Assembly (NCBI GenBank): GCA_024278645.1
Contig: JAJRST010000046.1
Span: forward strand, 1-13,563
Reading direction: 5' to 3'
Source of the DNA: a bacterium
GTDB lineage: Bacteria > Zhuqueibacterota > Zhuqueibacteria > Residuimicrobiales > Krinioviventaceae
Length of the DNA: 13,563 bases
Shown: one piece after another, positions 7,427 to 13,563 of the stretch
Position numbering within the stretch: position 1 is the first letter of the stretch
Layout: each line of letters begins with the position of its first letter
Notes under the pieces: model-generated
What the model saw: the letters and a program-made list of their open reading frames with translations, nothing else
What the model was told of the DNA's origin: nothing
Database searches by the model: none
Made by a program: the position numbers and the translations under genes

Positions 7427-7972
7427 ATGAAAAAATTAATGCATATATTTTTGATCCTGGGTGCAGTGGCCCTGGTTCGTTGCGGCGGGACGCAACAGGG
7501 CGTGCACATCGAGGATGAGAAAAAAGTCGAGGGAACGGAGAACACGCCGTGGAACGAGGATTTTGATCCCCTCGGTTTAAAGGACTATAAACTGGATATA
7601 AAACCCCAGGAGGCCGAGGCGGAAGATGTGGTGACCGTCGATCAACTTCTCCGCGGCGGGCCGGCGGATACCGTGTCCACCGGCCACGAGGTTCCCGGCT
7701 TTCGCGTGCAGTTGATTTCCACGCGCGATGAGGAAGAGGCGAGATCGGTGATGCGAAACGCCGTCATCAGTTTTTCGGAAAACGTTTACCGCGAATACGA
7801 CAACCCCTATTACAAAATTCGGGTTGGGGATTTCAAGTCCAGGTACGAGGCCAGCCTGGTGCAGGAAAAGGCTATCGAGCTTGGCTTTCATGAAGCCTGG
7901 GTTGTGCGCGCCATAATTTGGGACGGCCCGCCGAAAAAAAGCGGCAATGTCGAACAGGGCGAGAGTCCCTGA
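7427..7972 (+). CDS. SPOR-domain lipoprotein
   Basis: A 181-residue envelope protein. Residues 1-18 look like a lipoprotein signal (MKK, then the hydrophobic stretch IFLILGAVALV) ending at C19. The lipobox L16-V17-R18-C19 is unusual because Arg replaces the small residue at -1. Residues 25-85 are acidic and probably unstructured. A SPOR domain spans about 90-165: it opens with GFRVQLISTRDEEEARSV, and PYYKIRVGDFKSRYEA marks its second half. SPOR domains bind denuded peptidoglycan glycan strands, often at division septa. An AAGGGA ribosome-binding site lies 6 nt before the ATG. The gene stands alone between a promoter region and a terminator. Its specific role cannot be read from the sequence. 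Confidence 0.85.
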   Translation: MKKLMHIFLILGAVALVRCGGTQQGVHIEDEKKVEGTENTPWNEDFDPLGLKDYKLDIKPQEAEAEDVVTVDQLLRGGPADTVSTGHEVPGFRVQLISTRDEEEARSVMRNAVISFSENVYREYDNPYYKIRVGDFKSRYEASLVQEKAIELGFHEAWVVRAIIWDGPPKKSGNVEQGESP

Positions 7973-8003
7973 AATCTAACCAAAGCTAGATAATTTAATT
8001 AAT

Positions 8004-8041
8004 TAGCCCGATTTTTTCCTTGAAATCGGGCTATTTTTTTA
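8004..8041 (+). terminator. Rho-independent terminator after the SPOR lipoprotein gene
   Basis: AGCCCGATTT (8005-8014) pairs perfectly with AAATCGGGCT (8023-8032) over an 8-nt loop, extendable by one T-A pair. A run of T from 8034 follows. It lies about 30 nt after the SPOR gene stop and separates that unit from yebC. Confidence 0.92.
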
Positions 8042-8113
8042 TTATATTCCCAGCTCGTAAAATGGAATAATATGACCTTTTGTAAAAACACTATCATGAT
8101 GAATTGTATGGAT

Positions 8114-8144
8114 AACCTGTCTTTCAAAATATGATCGGCAGGTT
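8114..8144 (+). promoter_or_regulatory. Hairpin in the yebC leader
   Basis: AACCTGTC (8114-8121) can pair with GGCAGGTT (8137-8144), 8 bp with one G-U wobble and a 15-nt loop. Its 3' arm ends 8 nt before the AGGAGG ribosome-binding site of yebC. It could be a chance fold or a leader element; there is no T-run, so it is not a terminator. Confidence 0.3.
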
Positions 8145-8152
8145 TCATTTTG

Positions 8153-8158
8153 AGGAGG
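8153..8158 (+). promoter_or_regulatory. Strong ribosome-binding site of yebC
   Basis: AGGAGG sits 4 nt before the ATG at 8163 and fixes that start. It is the strongest Shine-Dalgarno match I noticed in the window together with GGAGGTGA before queA. Confidence 0.85.
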
Positions 8159-8162
8159 TTAA

Positions 8163-8912
8163 ATGTCAGGGCATTCAAAATGGAGTACCATAAAGCGTAA
8201 AAAAGGCGCCAAGGACGCCGAGCGCGGTCGCATTTTTACTCGACTAATTAAAGAGATCACCGTGGCGGCGCGCCAGGGCGGCGGCGACGAGTCCTCAAAT
8301 GCGCGTTTACGCACGGCCATCCAGGCGGCGCGAGCGGCGAATATGCCCTCTAAGAATATTGAAAATGCCATCAAAAAAGGCACCGGGGAATTGCCCGGCG
8401 TGACTTATGATGAAGTCGTCTACGAAGGCTACGGTCCGGGCGGCGTTGCGCTTTATATCGAGGCCCTGACGGACAATAAAAACCGCACTGTCGCCGAGAT
8501 TCGTCATCTTTTGTCAAAACATGGCGGCAGTCTTGGCGAAAACGGCAGCGTGGCCTGGATGTTCTCGAAAAAGGGCGTCGTCGCCATTCCGGCCGAAAAT
8601 ACAAACGAGGACGACCTCATGATGATCGTTCTTGACGCCGGCGCGGAGGATATCGAAGAGGAGGACGAGACCTTTCTGGTAAAGTCGGAGCCGTCGAACC
8701 TCGAGGCGGTTAAAGCCGCATTGGAAGAAAATAACGTCGCCTATATCTCCGCCGAACTCACGATGGAGCCGCAAAATACGGTTGCGGTGGAGGGCAAGCA
8801 GGCCGAGCAATTGTTGAAACTTATGGATGCACTTGAAGACCAGGATGACGTGCAGAATATCTATTCTAATTTTGATATCGACGACAGCGTCATCGAAGCC
8901 CTCAACGCTTAG
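8163..8912 (+). CDS. yebC: YebC/PmpR family protein
   Basis: A 249-residue member of the YebC/PmpR (TACO1-like) family, whose usual length is about 240-250. The hallmark N-terminus MSGHSKWSTIKRKKGAKDAERGRIFTR is present in full, as are the core blocks YEGYGPGGVALYIEALTDN (87-105) and GGSLGENGSVAWMFSKKG (121-138). The family has been described both as transcriptional regulators and, more recently, as translation-associated factors; the sequence does not decide between these. A strong AGGAGG lies 4 nt upstream. It heads the ruvCAB run, a common bacterial arrangement, and its stop is 7 nt before the ruvC start. Confidence 0.96.
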   Translation: MSGHSKWSTIKRKKGAKDAERGRIFTRLIKEITVAARQGGGDESSNARLRTAIQAARAANMPSKNIENAIKKGTGELPGVTYDEVVYEGYGPGGVALYIEALTDNKNRTVAEIRHLLSKHGGSLGENGSVAWMFSKKGVVAIPAENTNEDDLMMIVLDAGAEDIEEEDETFLVKSEPSNLEAVKAALEENNVAYISAELTMEPQNTVAVEGKQAEQLLKLMDALEDQDDVQNIYSNFDIDDSVIEALNA

Positions 8913-8919
8913 TATTTGC

Positions 8920-9423
8920 ATGCTCATTCTTGGCATAGATCCGGGAACCGCCGTGACGGGATATGGCGTTATCGAATCAAGCGGGCCGAATACATTTCGT
9001 TGTGTTGCTTTTGGAGCGATTCGTTCAAAAGCAAACCAATCCTTGCCCCCTCGGCTAAAAAACATTTATGACAGTATTGCCGGGATAATCGAACAATACC
9101 AGCCGGATCAAGTGGCTCTGGAAGACGTCTTTTACGGTCGGAACTTTCAGGCGGCGTTGAAGCTGGGTCAGGCGCGCGGCGCCGCCATTATTGCGGCGCT
9201 GAACGCGGAAAAGCCGGTGGCCACATATTCGGCGCGGGAAGTAAAAATGAGTCTGACCGGCTATGGCGCCGCTTCAAAGGAGCAGGTGCAGCGCATGGTT
9301 CGGGACATTTTGCGCCTGGATGCGCCGGCGACGCCCCTGGACGCCTCCGATGCGCTGGCCATTGCGCTGTGTCACGCGCATCGCTGGTGGACAAGCCAAA
9401 AAATGAAGAACAGTCGACAATGA
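8920..9423 (+). CDS. ruvC: Crossover junction endodeoxyribonuclease RuvC
   Basis: RuvC is the Holliday-junction resolvase that nicks four-way junctions symmetrically, working with RuvAB. The 167 residues match the family. All four metal-binding acidic residues are visible: D7 (GIDPGT), E68 (VALEDVF), D141 and D144 (DASDALAIALCHA). The frame stays open upstream to 8827, overlapping yebC, but I chose the ATG at 8920 because it places D7 where the family has it and leaves 7 nt after yebC. There is no obvious Shine-Dalgarno sequence, so coupling to yebC is likely. Its TGA overlaps the ruvA ATG (ATGA). Confidence 0.96.
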   Translation: MLILGIDPGTAVTGYGVIESSGPNTFRCVAFGAIRSKANQSLPPRLKNIYDSIAGIIEQYQPDQVALEDVFYGRNFQAALKLGQARGAAIIAALNAEKPVATYSAREVKMSLTGYGAASKEQVQRMVRDILRLDAPATPLDASDALAIALCHAHRWWTSQKMKNSRQ

Positions 9424-10019
9424 TATCATTCGTTCGTGGTCAGTTAGTTGATAAATTCCCCACTCATGCCATTATTGAAAGCAACGGCATCGGGTTGGAG
9501 ATACTAATCCCGGTCTCCACCTTTGAAAAAATCGGCGAGCCCAACGAAAGCATCACCCTGCTCACCTATTTGCATGTGCGGGAAGATGCGCTCACCCTTT
9601 TTGGTTTTGCGACGTCCGACGAGCGAGAGCTTTTTAAAAGCCTGTTGTCCGTTTCCGGCATTGGCCCCAGGCTGGCTCTCGGCATTCTTTCCGGCGCATC
9701 CGTCGAGCACATCTATCGAAACATTGCCGACGGCAATGAAAGCAATCTTGTTCAAATTAAAGGCCTGGGACGCAAGACCGCGCAGCGCCTTATTCTGGAC
9801 TTGAAAGACCGTGCGGTTGACAAAATAAAGACGACGGCGCCGGGTGCGCAGAGCCTTGCCCCGCTCACGGGTGAAAAAGCGGAGCAGGGCGTCCTGGCCA
9901 TGATGTCTCTCGGCTATTCAAAAAAAGAGGCCGAGAACGCCATTGCCAGAGCGTTGACAAAGGCCGGCGAACATGTCGTCGTGGAAGAACTTATTAGAAT
10001 AGCATTAAGCGGGGAATAG
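9420..10019 (+). CDS. ruvA: Holliday junction DNA helicase subunit RuvA
   Basis: RuvA is the tetrameric subunit that binds Holliday junctions and loads the RuvB motors for branch migration. The 199 residues show the usual three parts: an OB-fold (about 1-62, MISFVRGQLVDKFP), two helix-hairpin-helix motifs (LLSVSGIGPRLALGIL near 75-90 and LVQIKGLGRKTAQRLILDL near 110-128), and after a linker the C-terminal RuvB-binding helical domain (about 150-199, LAMMSLGYSKKEAENAI). The frame extends back to 9369, but the ATG at 9420 gives the conserved N-terminus and a 4-nt overlap with ruvC. It ends 5 nt before ruvB. Confidence 0.96.
   Translation: MISFVRGQLVDKFPTHAIIESNGIGLEILIPVSTFEKIGEPNESITLLTYLHVREDALTLFGFATSDERELFKSLLSVSGIGPRLALGILSGASVEHIYRNIADGNESNLVQIKGLGRKTAQRLILDLKDRAVDKIKTTAPGAQSLAPLTGEKAEQGVLAMMSLGYSKKEAENAIARALTKAGEHVVVEELIRIALSGE
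10011..10015 (+). promoter_or_regulatory. Ribosome-binding site supporting the ruvB GTG start
   Basis: GGGGA, inside the last codons of ruvA, lies 9 nt before the GTG at 10025. The next in-frame ATG is 20 codons further on and would remove the N-terminal segment before MTLRPPSLADF, so GTG is the better start. Confidence 0.55.
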
Positions 10020-10024
10020 AAAGA

Positions 10025-11056
10025 GTGGACGAAAGATTTCGTGCAACTGACCCGGAGCCATTGACCGGCGAAAAAGAGCTGGATATGACCTTGCGCCCGC
10101 CCAGTCTGGCTGACTTTAGTGGGCAGGAAAAGCTAAAGTCCAATCTAAAGGTTTTCATCCAGGCGGCTCTGGAGCGCAACGAATCTCTCGATCACGTTAT
10201 GTTTCATGGCCCCCCCGGCTTGGGCAAAACGACGCTCGCCAACATCATCGCCGGCGAGCTGGGCAGCGACTTGCGCACCACCTCGGGGCCGGCGTTGGAG
10301 CGGCCTGCGGACCTCGCCGGCATCTTGACCAATCTGAATGAGCGCGATGTTTTGTTCATCGACGAGATTCATCGCCTCAACCGCGTGATCGAGGAGTATC
10401 TCTACCCGGCGATGGAAGATTTTACGCTCGATATCATTATTGACAAAGGCGCCAATGCAAGGACGGTGCAGCTCAAGCTGCCCAAGTTCACACTGGTCGG
10501 CGCCACAACCCGGGCCGGACTGATCACATCGCCGCTGCGCGCCCGCTTTGGCGTCTCATTCCGCCTCAACTTTTACCAGCCCGAAGAGCTCAGGCTGATT
10601 GTCCTGCGGTCGGCGCGAATTCTGGGCGTCAGGATTGACGACGACGCCGCGCTTGAAATCGCCAGGCGCTCTCGCGGAACGCCGCGCGTCGCCAATCGTC
10701 TTATGCGGCGGGTGCGGGATTTTGCACAAATCGCCGGCAGCGATCATATTTCGCTGGATGCGACCAAGGATGCGCTCCTGCGCATGGATGTGGATGAAGG
10801 CGGGCTGGACGATATGGATAAGCGTATCATTCTCGCAATCATCGATAAATTTAGCGGCGGTCCGGTCGGCCTGAACACCCTGGCTATGGTGATTGGCGAA
10901 GAAAGCGACACCATAGAAGAGGTGTACGAGCCCTATTTAATTCAGCAAGGGTTTTTGAACCGGACGCCCCGAGGGCGGGTGGCCACGGAAGCCGCTTATA
11001 ATCATTTTAATCGCAATAAAAAATTATCCTCGCAGCGAAGCCTTTTTGATTCCTGA
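10025..11056 (+). CDS. ruvB: Holliday junction branch migration ATPase RuvB
   Basis: RuvB is the AAA+ hexameric motor that drives branch migration on RuvA-bound junctions. The 343 residues match the family. Visible motifs are Walker A GPPGLGKT (62-69), Walker B VLFIDEIH (109-116), the sensor-1 region TLVGATTRAG (156-165), the arginine-finger segment PLRARFG (170-176) and sensor-2 GTPRVANRL (218-226). The C-terminal winged-helix domain (about 265-335) contains GPVGLNTLA and GFLNRTPRGR. The start is GTG. With ruvC and ruvA directly upstream, the complete resolvasome is encoded in one run. Confidence 0.97.
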   Translation: MDERFRATDPEPLTGEKELDMTLRPPSLADFSGQEKLKSNLKVFIQAALERNESLDHVMFHGPPGLGKTTLANIIAGELGSDLRTTSGPALERPADLAGILTNLNERDVLFIDEIHRLNRVIEEYLYPAMEDFTLDIIIDKGANARTVQLKLPKFTLVGATTRAGLITSPLRARFGVSFRLNFYQPEELRLIVLRSARILGVRIDDDAALEIARRSRGTPRVANRLMRRVRDFAQIAGSDHISLDATKDALLRMDVDEGGLDDMDKRIILAIIDKFSGGPVGLNTLAMVIGEESDTIEEVYEPYLIQQGFLNRTPRGRVATEAAYNHFNRNKKLSSQRSLFDS

Positions 11057-11087
11057 GGCGTGAGGGTGTTCACAAAATATTAGATAT

Positions 11088-11095
11088 GGAGGTGA
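11088..11095 (+). promoter_or_regulatory. Strong ribosome-binding site of queA
   Basis: GGAGGTGA lies 7 nt before the ATG at 11103. It sits in a 46-nt spacer after ruvB that shows no terminator, so queA probably continues the ruv transcript with independent translation initiation. Confidence 0.85.
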
Positions 11096-11102
11096 CTGGC
11101 CG

Positions 11103-12131
11103 ATGAAACTTTCCGATTTTAAATACAATCTTCCGGAAAAACTAATTGCCCAGTATCCCAGTGACGAACGCGACAAGTGCAGACTGATGGTACTGAACAG
11201 GGAGGACGGCTCGACGACGGAAGGCGTCTTTGATGATGTTATCGATTACATGGAAGAGGGCGATACCTTGGTTTTGAATGAAACAAAGGTCTTCCCCGCG
11301 CGCCTGGAGGGTACAAAAGACAAGACGGACGCCAAGGTTGAAGTCTTTCTCCTTCGCGAACTGGAACAGGGCTTGTGGGAGGTGCTGGTGAAACCTGCGC
11401 GCAAGGTTCGCGTCGGAAATCGGCTGTCCATCGGCAATAAAATTTCCTGCGACGTCATTGACAACACCGTCTCCGGCGGGCGCGTCGTTCGTTTTAATTC
11501 CATTGACAATTTCTATGAACTCGTCGATGAAATGGGCAAGTCGCCGCTGCCGCCTTACATCAAGCGCGAACCGGAGCCAATGGATAAAGAGCGTTATCAA
11601 ACCGTATATGCCCGGGTGCGCGGCGCCGTGGCCGCGCCAACGGCGGGTTTGCACTTTACCGATGAGCTTTTGAAGAAAATCCAGGACAAAGGCGTCAAGG
11701 TGGCCAAGCTGGTGCTGCACCTGGGGCTGGGCAGCTTTCGTCCGGTCGTTGTCGAAGACCTTGGCCGCCATAAAATGGATTCCGAGTATTATGAAATAAC
11801 CCGTGAAACCTCGGACATGGTGAATGAAACCAAGAGAAATAAAAAGAAGGTCATCGCCGTCGGCACCAGCGTCGTGCGGGCGCTGGAAACCAGCACGACA
11901 TCAGAGGGTTGGTCCAAGCCGTCCAGCGGCTGGACGGACAAGTTTATCTATCCGCCTTATGATTTCAAGATTGTCGACAAGATGATTACCAATTTTCACC
12001 TGCCCAGTTCCACGCTGCTGATGTTGGTATCTGCTTTTGCGACACGCGATATGATCTTCAAAGCATATCGTAAAGCCATTCGCGAGAAATTTCATTTTTA
12101 CAGTTATGGCGACGCCATGCTTATTATTTGA
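11103..12131 (+). CDS. queA: S-adenosylmethionine:tRNA ribosyltransferase-isomerase QueA
   Basis: QueA transfers and isomerises the ribose of S-adenosylmethionine onto 7-aminomethyl-7-deazaguanine in tRNA, giving epoxyqueuosine in the queuosine pathway. The 342 residues match the family. Signatures include the N-terminus LSDFKYNLPEKLIAQYP, DTLVLNETKVFPARL (54-68), RGAVAAPTAGLHFT (173-186), LHLGLGSFRPV (205-215), VGTSVVRALET (253-263), NFHLPSSTLLMLVSAF (297-312) and FYSYGDAMLI at the C-terminus. It follows ruvB by 46 nt and precedes ispD by 10 nt. No other queuosine gene is in the window, and the short leader has no room for a preQ1 riboswitch. Confidence 0.97.
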   Translation: MKLSDFKYNLPEKLIAQYPSDERDKCRLMVLNREDGSTTEGVFDDVIDYMEEGDTLVLNETKVFPARLEGTKDKTDAKVEVFLLRELEQGLWEVLVKPARKVRVGNRLSIGNKISCDVIDNTVSGGRVVRFNSIDNFYELVDEMGKSPLPPYIKREPEPMDKERYQTVYARVRGAVAAPTAGLHFTDELLKKIQDKGVKVAKLVLHLGLGSFRPVVVEDLGRHKMDSEYYEITRETSDMVNETKRNKKKVIAVGTSVVRALETSTTSEGWSKPSSGWTDKFIYPPYDFKIVDKMITNFHLPSSTLLMLVSAFATRDMIFKAYRKAIREKFHFYSYGDAMLII

Positions 12132-12141
12132 CGGTTGACCG

Positions 12142-12846
12142 GTGAGCAGGGATAATAAAACCATTGTCGCCGCCCTCGTCGTCGCCGCGGGTTCAGGTTC
12201 AAGGATGGGCGGCGCAACGCCAAAACAGTTCATTGAAGTAGCGAACAAGCCGATCCTGCAATACACGCTGGAACGCTTTAAGAATGCCGCGGCCATCGAT
12301 CAGATTTATGTGATTCTTAATTCCCGGTATGTCGGAGAGTACGGCGCTATTATTGAAAACCATTGGCGGATAAGCAAGCTGCAAAAGATAGTCGCAGGCG
12401 GCTCGGAACGGCACTTGTCGGTGTGGGCCGGTCTTCAGGCTTTGCGTAAAGACGTGGAAATTGTTTTGATTCACGACGGCGTGCGGCCCTTTGTGTCGGA
12501 ACAAATCATTGACAGCAGCATTCAATCCGCCATGCTCCACGGCGCAGCCGTCGTGGGCGTTCCGCCAAAAGATACGGTAAAGCTGGTTGACGACGATTTC
12601 GTCAGCAATACGCTCGACAGAAAAAAATTGCTGCTGGCGCAGACGCCGCAGGCGTTTCAAAGTGATCTCATATTCAAGGCATACGAACAGGCGTTTGCAA
12701 ATAACGCGTTCGCCACCGACGATGCCGCCCTTGTGGAGAATATGGGGCGCAAGGTTGCCGTTGTCGCCGGCGATTGGAAAAATATTAAAATCACATCGCC
12801 GGAGGACCTTGTGGTTGCAAAAGCATTTCTGGAGATGCAAGCGTGA
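12142..12846 (+). CDS. ispD: 2-C-methyl-D-erythritol 4-phosphate cytidylyltransferase IspD
   Basis: IspD couples CTP with MEP to form CDP-methylerythritol, the third step of the non-mevalonate isoprenoid pathway. The 234 residues match the family. The nucleotide-binding signature AAGSGSRMGGATPKQF (15-30) includes the expected Arg21 and Lys28. Further motifs are AGGSERHLSVWAGL (85-98), LIHDGVRPFVSE (109-120), LLLAQTPQAF (163-172), ATDDAALVE (191-199) and IKITSPEDL (215-223). The start is GTG with no clear Shine-Dalgarno sequence, 10 nt after queA, suggesting coupled translation. The last base of its frame overlaps the ispF GTG by 4 nt (GTGA), the classic ispDF arrangement. Confidence 0.96.
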   Translation: MSRDNKTIVAALVVAAGSGSRMGGATPKQFIEVANKPILQYTLERFKNAAAIDQIYVILNSRYVGEYGAIIENHWRISKLQKIVAGGSERHLSVWAGLQALRKDVEIVLIHDGVRPFVSEQIIDSSIQSAMLHGAAVVGVPPKDTVKLVDDDFVSNTLDRKKLLLAQTPQAFQSDLIFKAYEQAFANNAFATDDAALVENMGRKVAVVAGDWKNIKITSPEDLVVAKAFLEMQA

Positions 12847-13310
12847 GAATCGGTCATGGATATGATGTGCATCGATTGCTCGAGGGAAGAAAGCTCATCC
12901 TCGGCGGCGCGCACATAGAACACAACAAGGGATTGCTCGGCCATTCCTACGCCGATGTGCTCTGTCATGCCATCAGCGACGCCCTGCTTGGCGCCGCGGC
13001 GTTGGGAGATATCGGCAAACATTTTCCCGACACCGATGTGAAATTTAAAGACGTCTCCAGCCTGCTGCTTTTGCAACACGTGGTTGAATTGCTGGGCTCG
13101 CACGGCTATGGCATCGAAAATATTGATGCAACGTTGATTCTGCAACGACCAAAAGTGGCGAAACATATTCTCGCAATGCGCGAGAATATTGCCAAAGCCT
13201 GCCGTCTGTCGGTGGATCGCGTATCCGTAAAAGCGACCACAACCGAGGGACTCGGCTTTGCCGGCAGGGAAGAGGGCGTCGCCGCTCACGCCGTTGTTTT
13301 GATACATTGA
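12843..13310 (+). CDS. ispF: 2-C-methyl-D-erythritol 2,4-cyclodiphosphate synthase IspF
   Basis: IspF cyclises CDP-methylerythritol 2-phosphate to MEcPP with release of CMP. The 155 residues match the family. The zinc ligands D8, H10 (GYDVH) and H42 are present, as are D46, the DIGKHFPDTD segment (56-65) and E135 in TTTEGLGF. The one oddity is Tyr36 in GHSYADVLCHAI: nearly all IspF proteins I recall have Asp there (HSDxD). The start is GTG, overlapping ispD by 4 nt. IspE, which makes its substrate, is not in the window. Confidence 0.96.
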   Translation: MRIGHGYDVHRLLEGRKLILGGAHIEHNKGLLGHSYADVLCHAISDALLGAAALGDIGKHFPDTDVKFKDVSSLLLLQHVVELLGSHGYGIENIDATLILQRPKVAKHILAMRENIAKACRLSVDRVSVKATTTEGLGFAGREEGVAAHAVVLIH

Positions 13311-13316
13311 TTGTTA

Positions 13317-13333
13317 GCGTCCCACGCGGACGC
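13317..13333 (+). promoter_or_regulatory. Small hairpin between ispF and cysS
   Basis: GCGTCC (13317-13322) pairs with GGACGC (13328-13333) over a 5-nt loop. No T-run follows, so it is not a normal terminator. It may be an mRNA-processing or leader structure, or chance. Confidence 0.3.
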
Positions 13334-13364
13334 GCTGTAAAATGATAAGGAATGAGATTTTTTA

Positions 13365-13563
13365 ATGGCGCTTCGAATTTACAACAGTCTGACGCGAAAA
13401 AAGGAGGAGTTCAAACCTCTTGTCGAGGGACACGTTCACATCTATGTGTGCGGCCCCACGGTGTACGACTATCCGCACATCGGCCACGCGAAAAGTTATA
13501 TCTCCTTTGACGTCGTCGTGCGCTACCTGCGCTACCTGGGCTACAAAGTGCTCTATGTGCAAA
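13365..13563 (+). CDS. cysS: Cysteinyl-tRNA synthetase, 5' part (cut by window end)
   Basis: CysS charges tRNA-Cys with cysteine. Only the first 66 codons are inside the window and the frame is open at the right edge. The N-terminus MALRIYNSLTRKKEEF is followed by the class I signature CGPTVYDYPHIGHA (29-42). This contains the zinc-ligand C29 and the HIGH motif (38-41), then SYISFDVVVRYLRYLGYKV. The family is usually about 450-500 residues, so most of the gene lies to the right. It begins 54 nt after ispF. A plausible ribosome-binding site is AAGGA (13347-13351), 13 nt from the ATG, or GAG at 13354, and both are weak. The ATG shares its A with the TAA of a seven-codon frame starting at 13342. 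Confidence 0.95.
   Translation, partial: MALRIYNSLTRKKEEFKPLVEGHVHIYVCGPTVYDYPHIGHAKSYISFDVVVRYLRYLGYKVLYVQ

Noticed and set aside
11057..11102. preQ1 riboswitch before queA
   Set aside because: The 46-nt spacer shows no hairpin-pseudoknot layout and is mostly taken up by the ribosome-binding region.
12199..12840. Minus-strand open frame of 213 codons antisense to ispD
   Set aside because: It is a shadow of ispD, with no motif and no sensible context.
13311..13364. T-box or cysteine leader before cysS
   Set aside because: The spacer is only 54 nt, too short for a T-box, and lacks cysteine codons and a terminator.
1..13563. Novel defence, phage or mobile system
   Set aside because: Every substantial gene belongs to a recognised housekeeping or metabolic family. 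I saw no integrase, transposase, toxin-antitoxin pair, restriction gene or att-like direct repeats.

Overview
The window looks like an ordinary chromosomal segment of a Gram-negative bacterium. The genes are moderately GC-rich and the spacers are AT-rich. A Gram-negative envelope is suggested by a probable lipoprotein carrying a SPOR (peptidoglycan-binding) domain. The gene set, SPOR lipoprotein, AT-rich promoter spacers and dispersed repeats would fit an FCB/Calditrichota/KSB1-like lineage. That placement is only an impression; no marker here proves the phylum.

Left edge (1-369): a gene-free stretch with an imperfect purine-rich tandem repeat of small hairpins (1-120, probably continuing beyond the window), two inverted copies of an AGTCGAA-containing dispersed-type repeat (167-229), and a strong hairpin (334-358) that probably ends the acnA transcript.

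Left half (370-7238, all minus strand): central carbon metabolism. In transcription order these are an isocitrate dehydrogenase with its own terminator, then lutA-lutB-lutC (L-lactate oxidation to pyruvate through Fe-S proteins) packed without gaps, then aconitase 66 nt further on. Lactate oxidation feeds pyruvate towards acetyl-CoA, and aconitase and isocitrate dehydrogenase are consecutive TCA-cycle steps, so the block reads as a lactate-to-2-oxoglutarate module.

Centre (7239-8162): an AT-rich divergent promoter region, a single-gene unit for a SPOR-domain lipoprotein, a clear terminator, and the leader of yebC.

Right half (8163-13563, all plus strand): yebC, ruvC, ruvA, ruvB (Holliday-junction resolution), queA (queuosine tRNA modification), ispD and ispF (MEP isoprenoid pathway) and the 5' part of cysS (cysteinyl-tRNA synthetase). 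Most junctions are overlaps or gaps of a few bases, so this is probably one long housekeeping operon.

I found no phage, transposase, CRISPR array, toxin-antitoxin pair, defence island, tRNA or rRNA, and nothing I would call a previously undescribed system. The points most worth a second look are the repeat cluster at the left edge, a Tyr in place of a near-invariant Asp in IspF, an unusual cofactor-site signature in the isocitrate dehydrogenase, and a non-canonical lipobox in the SPOR protein.
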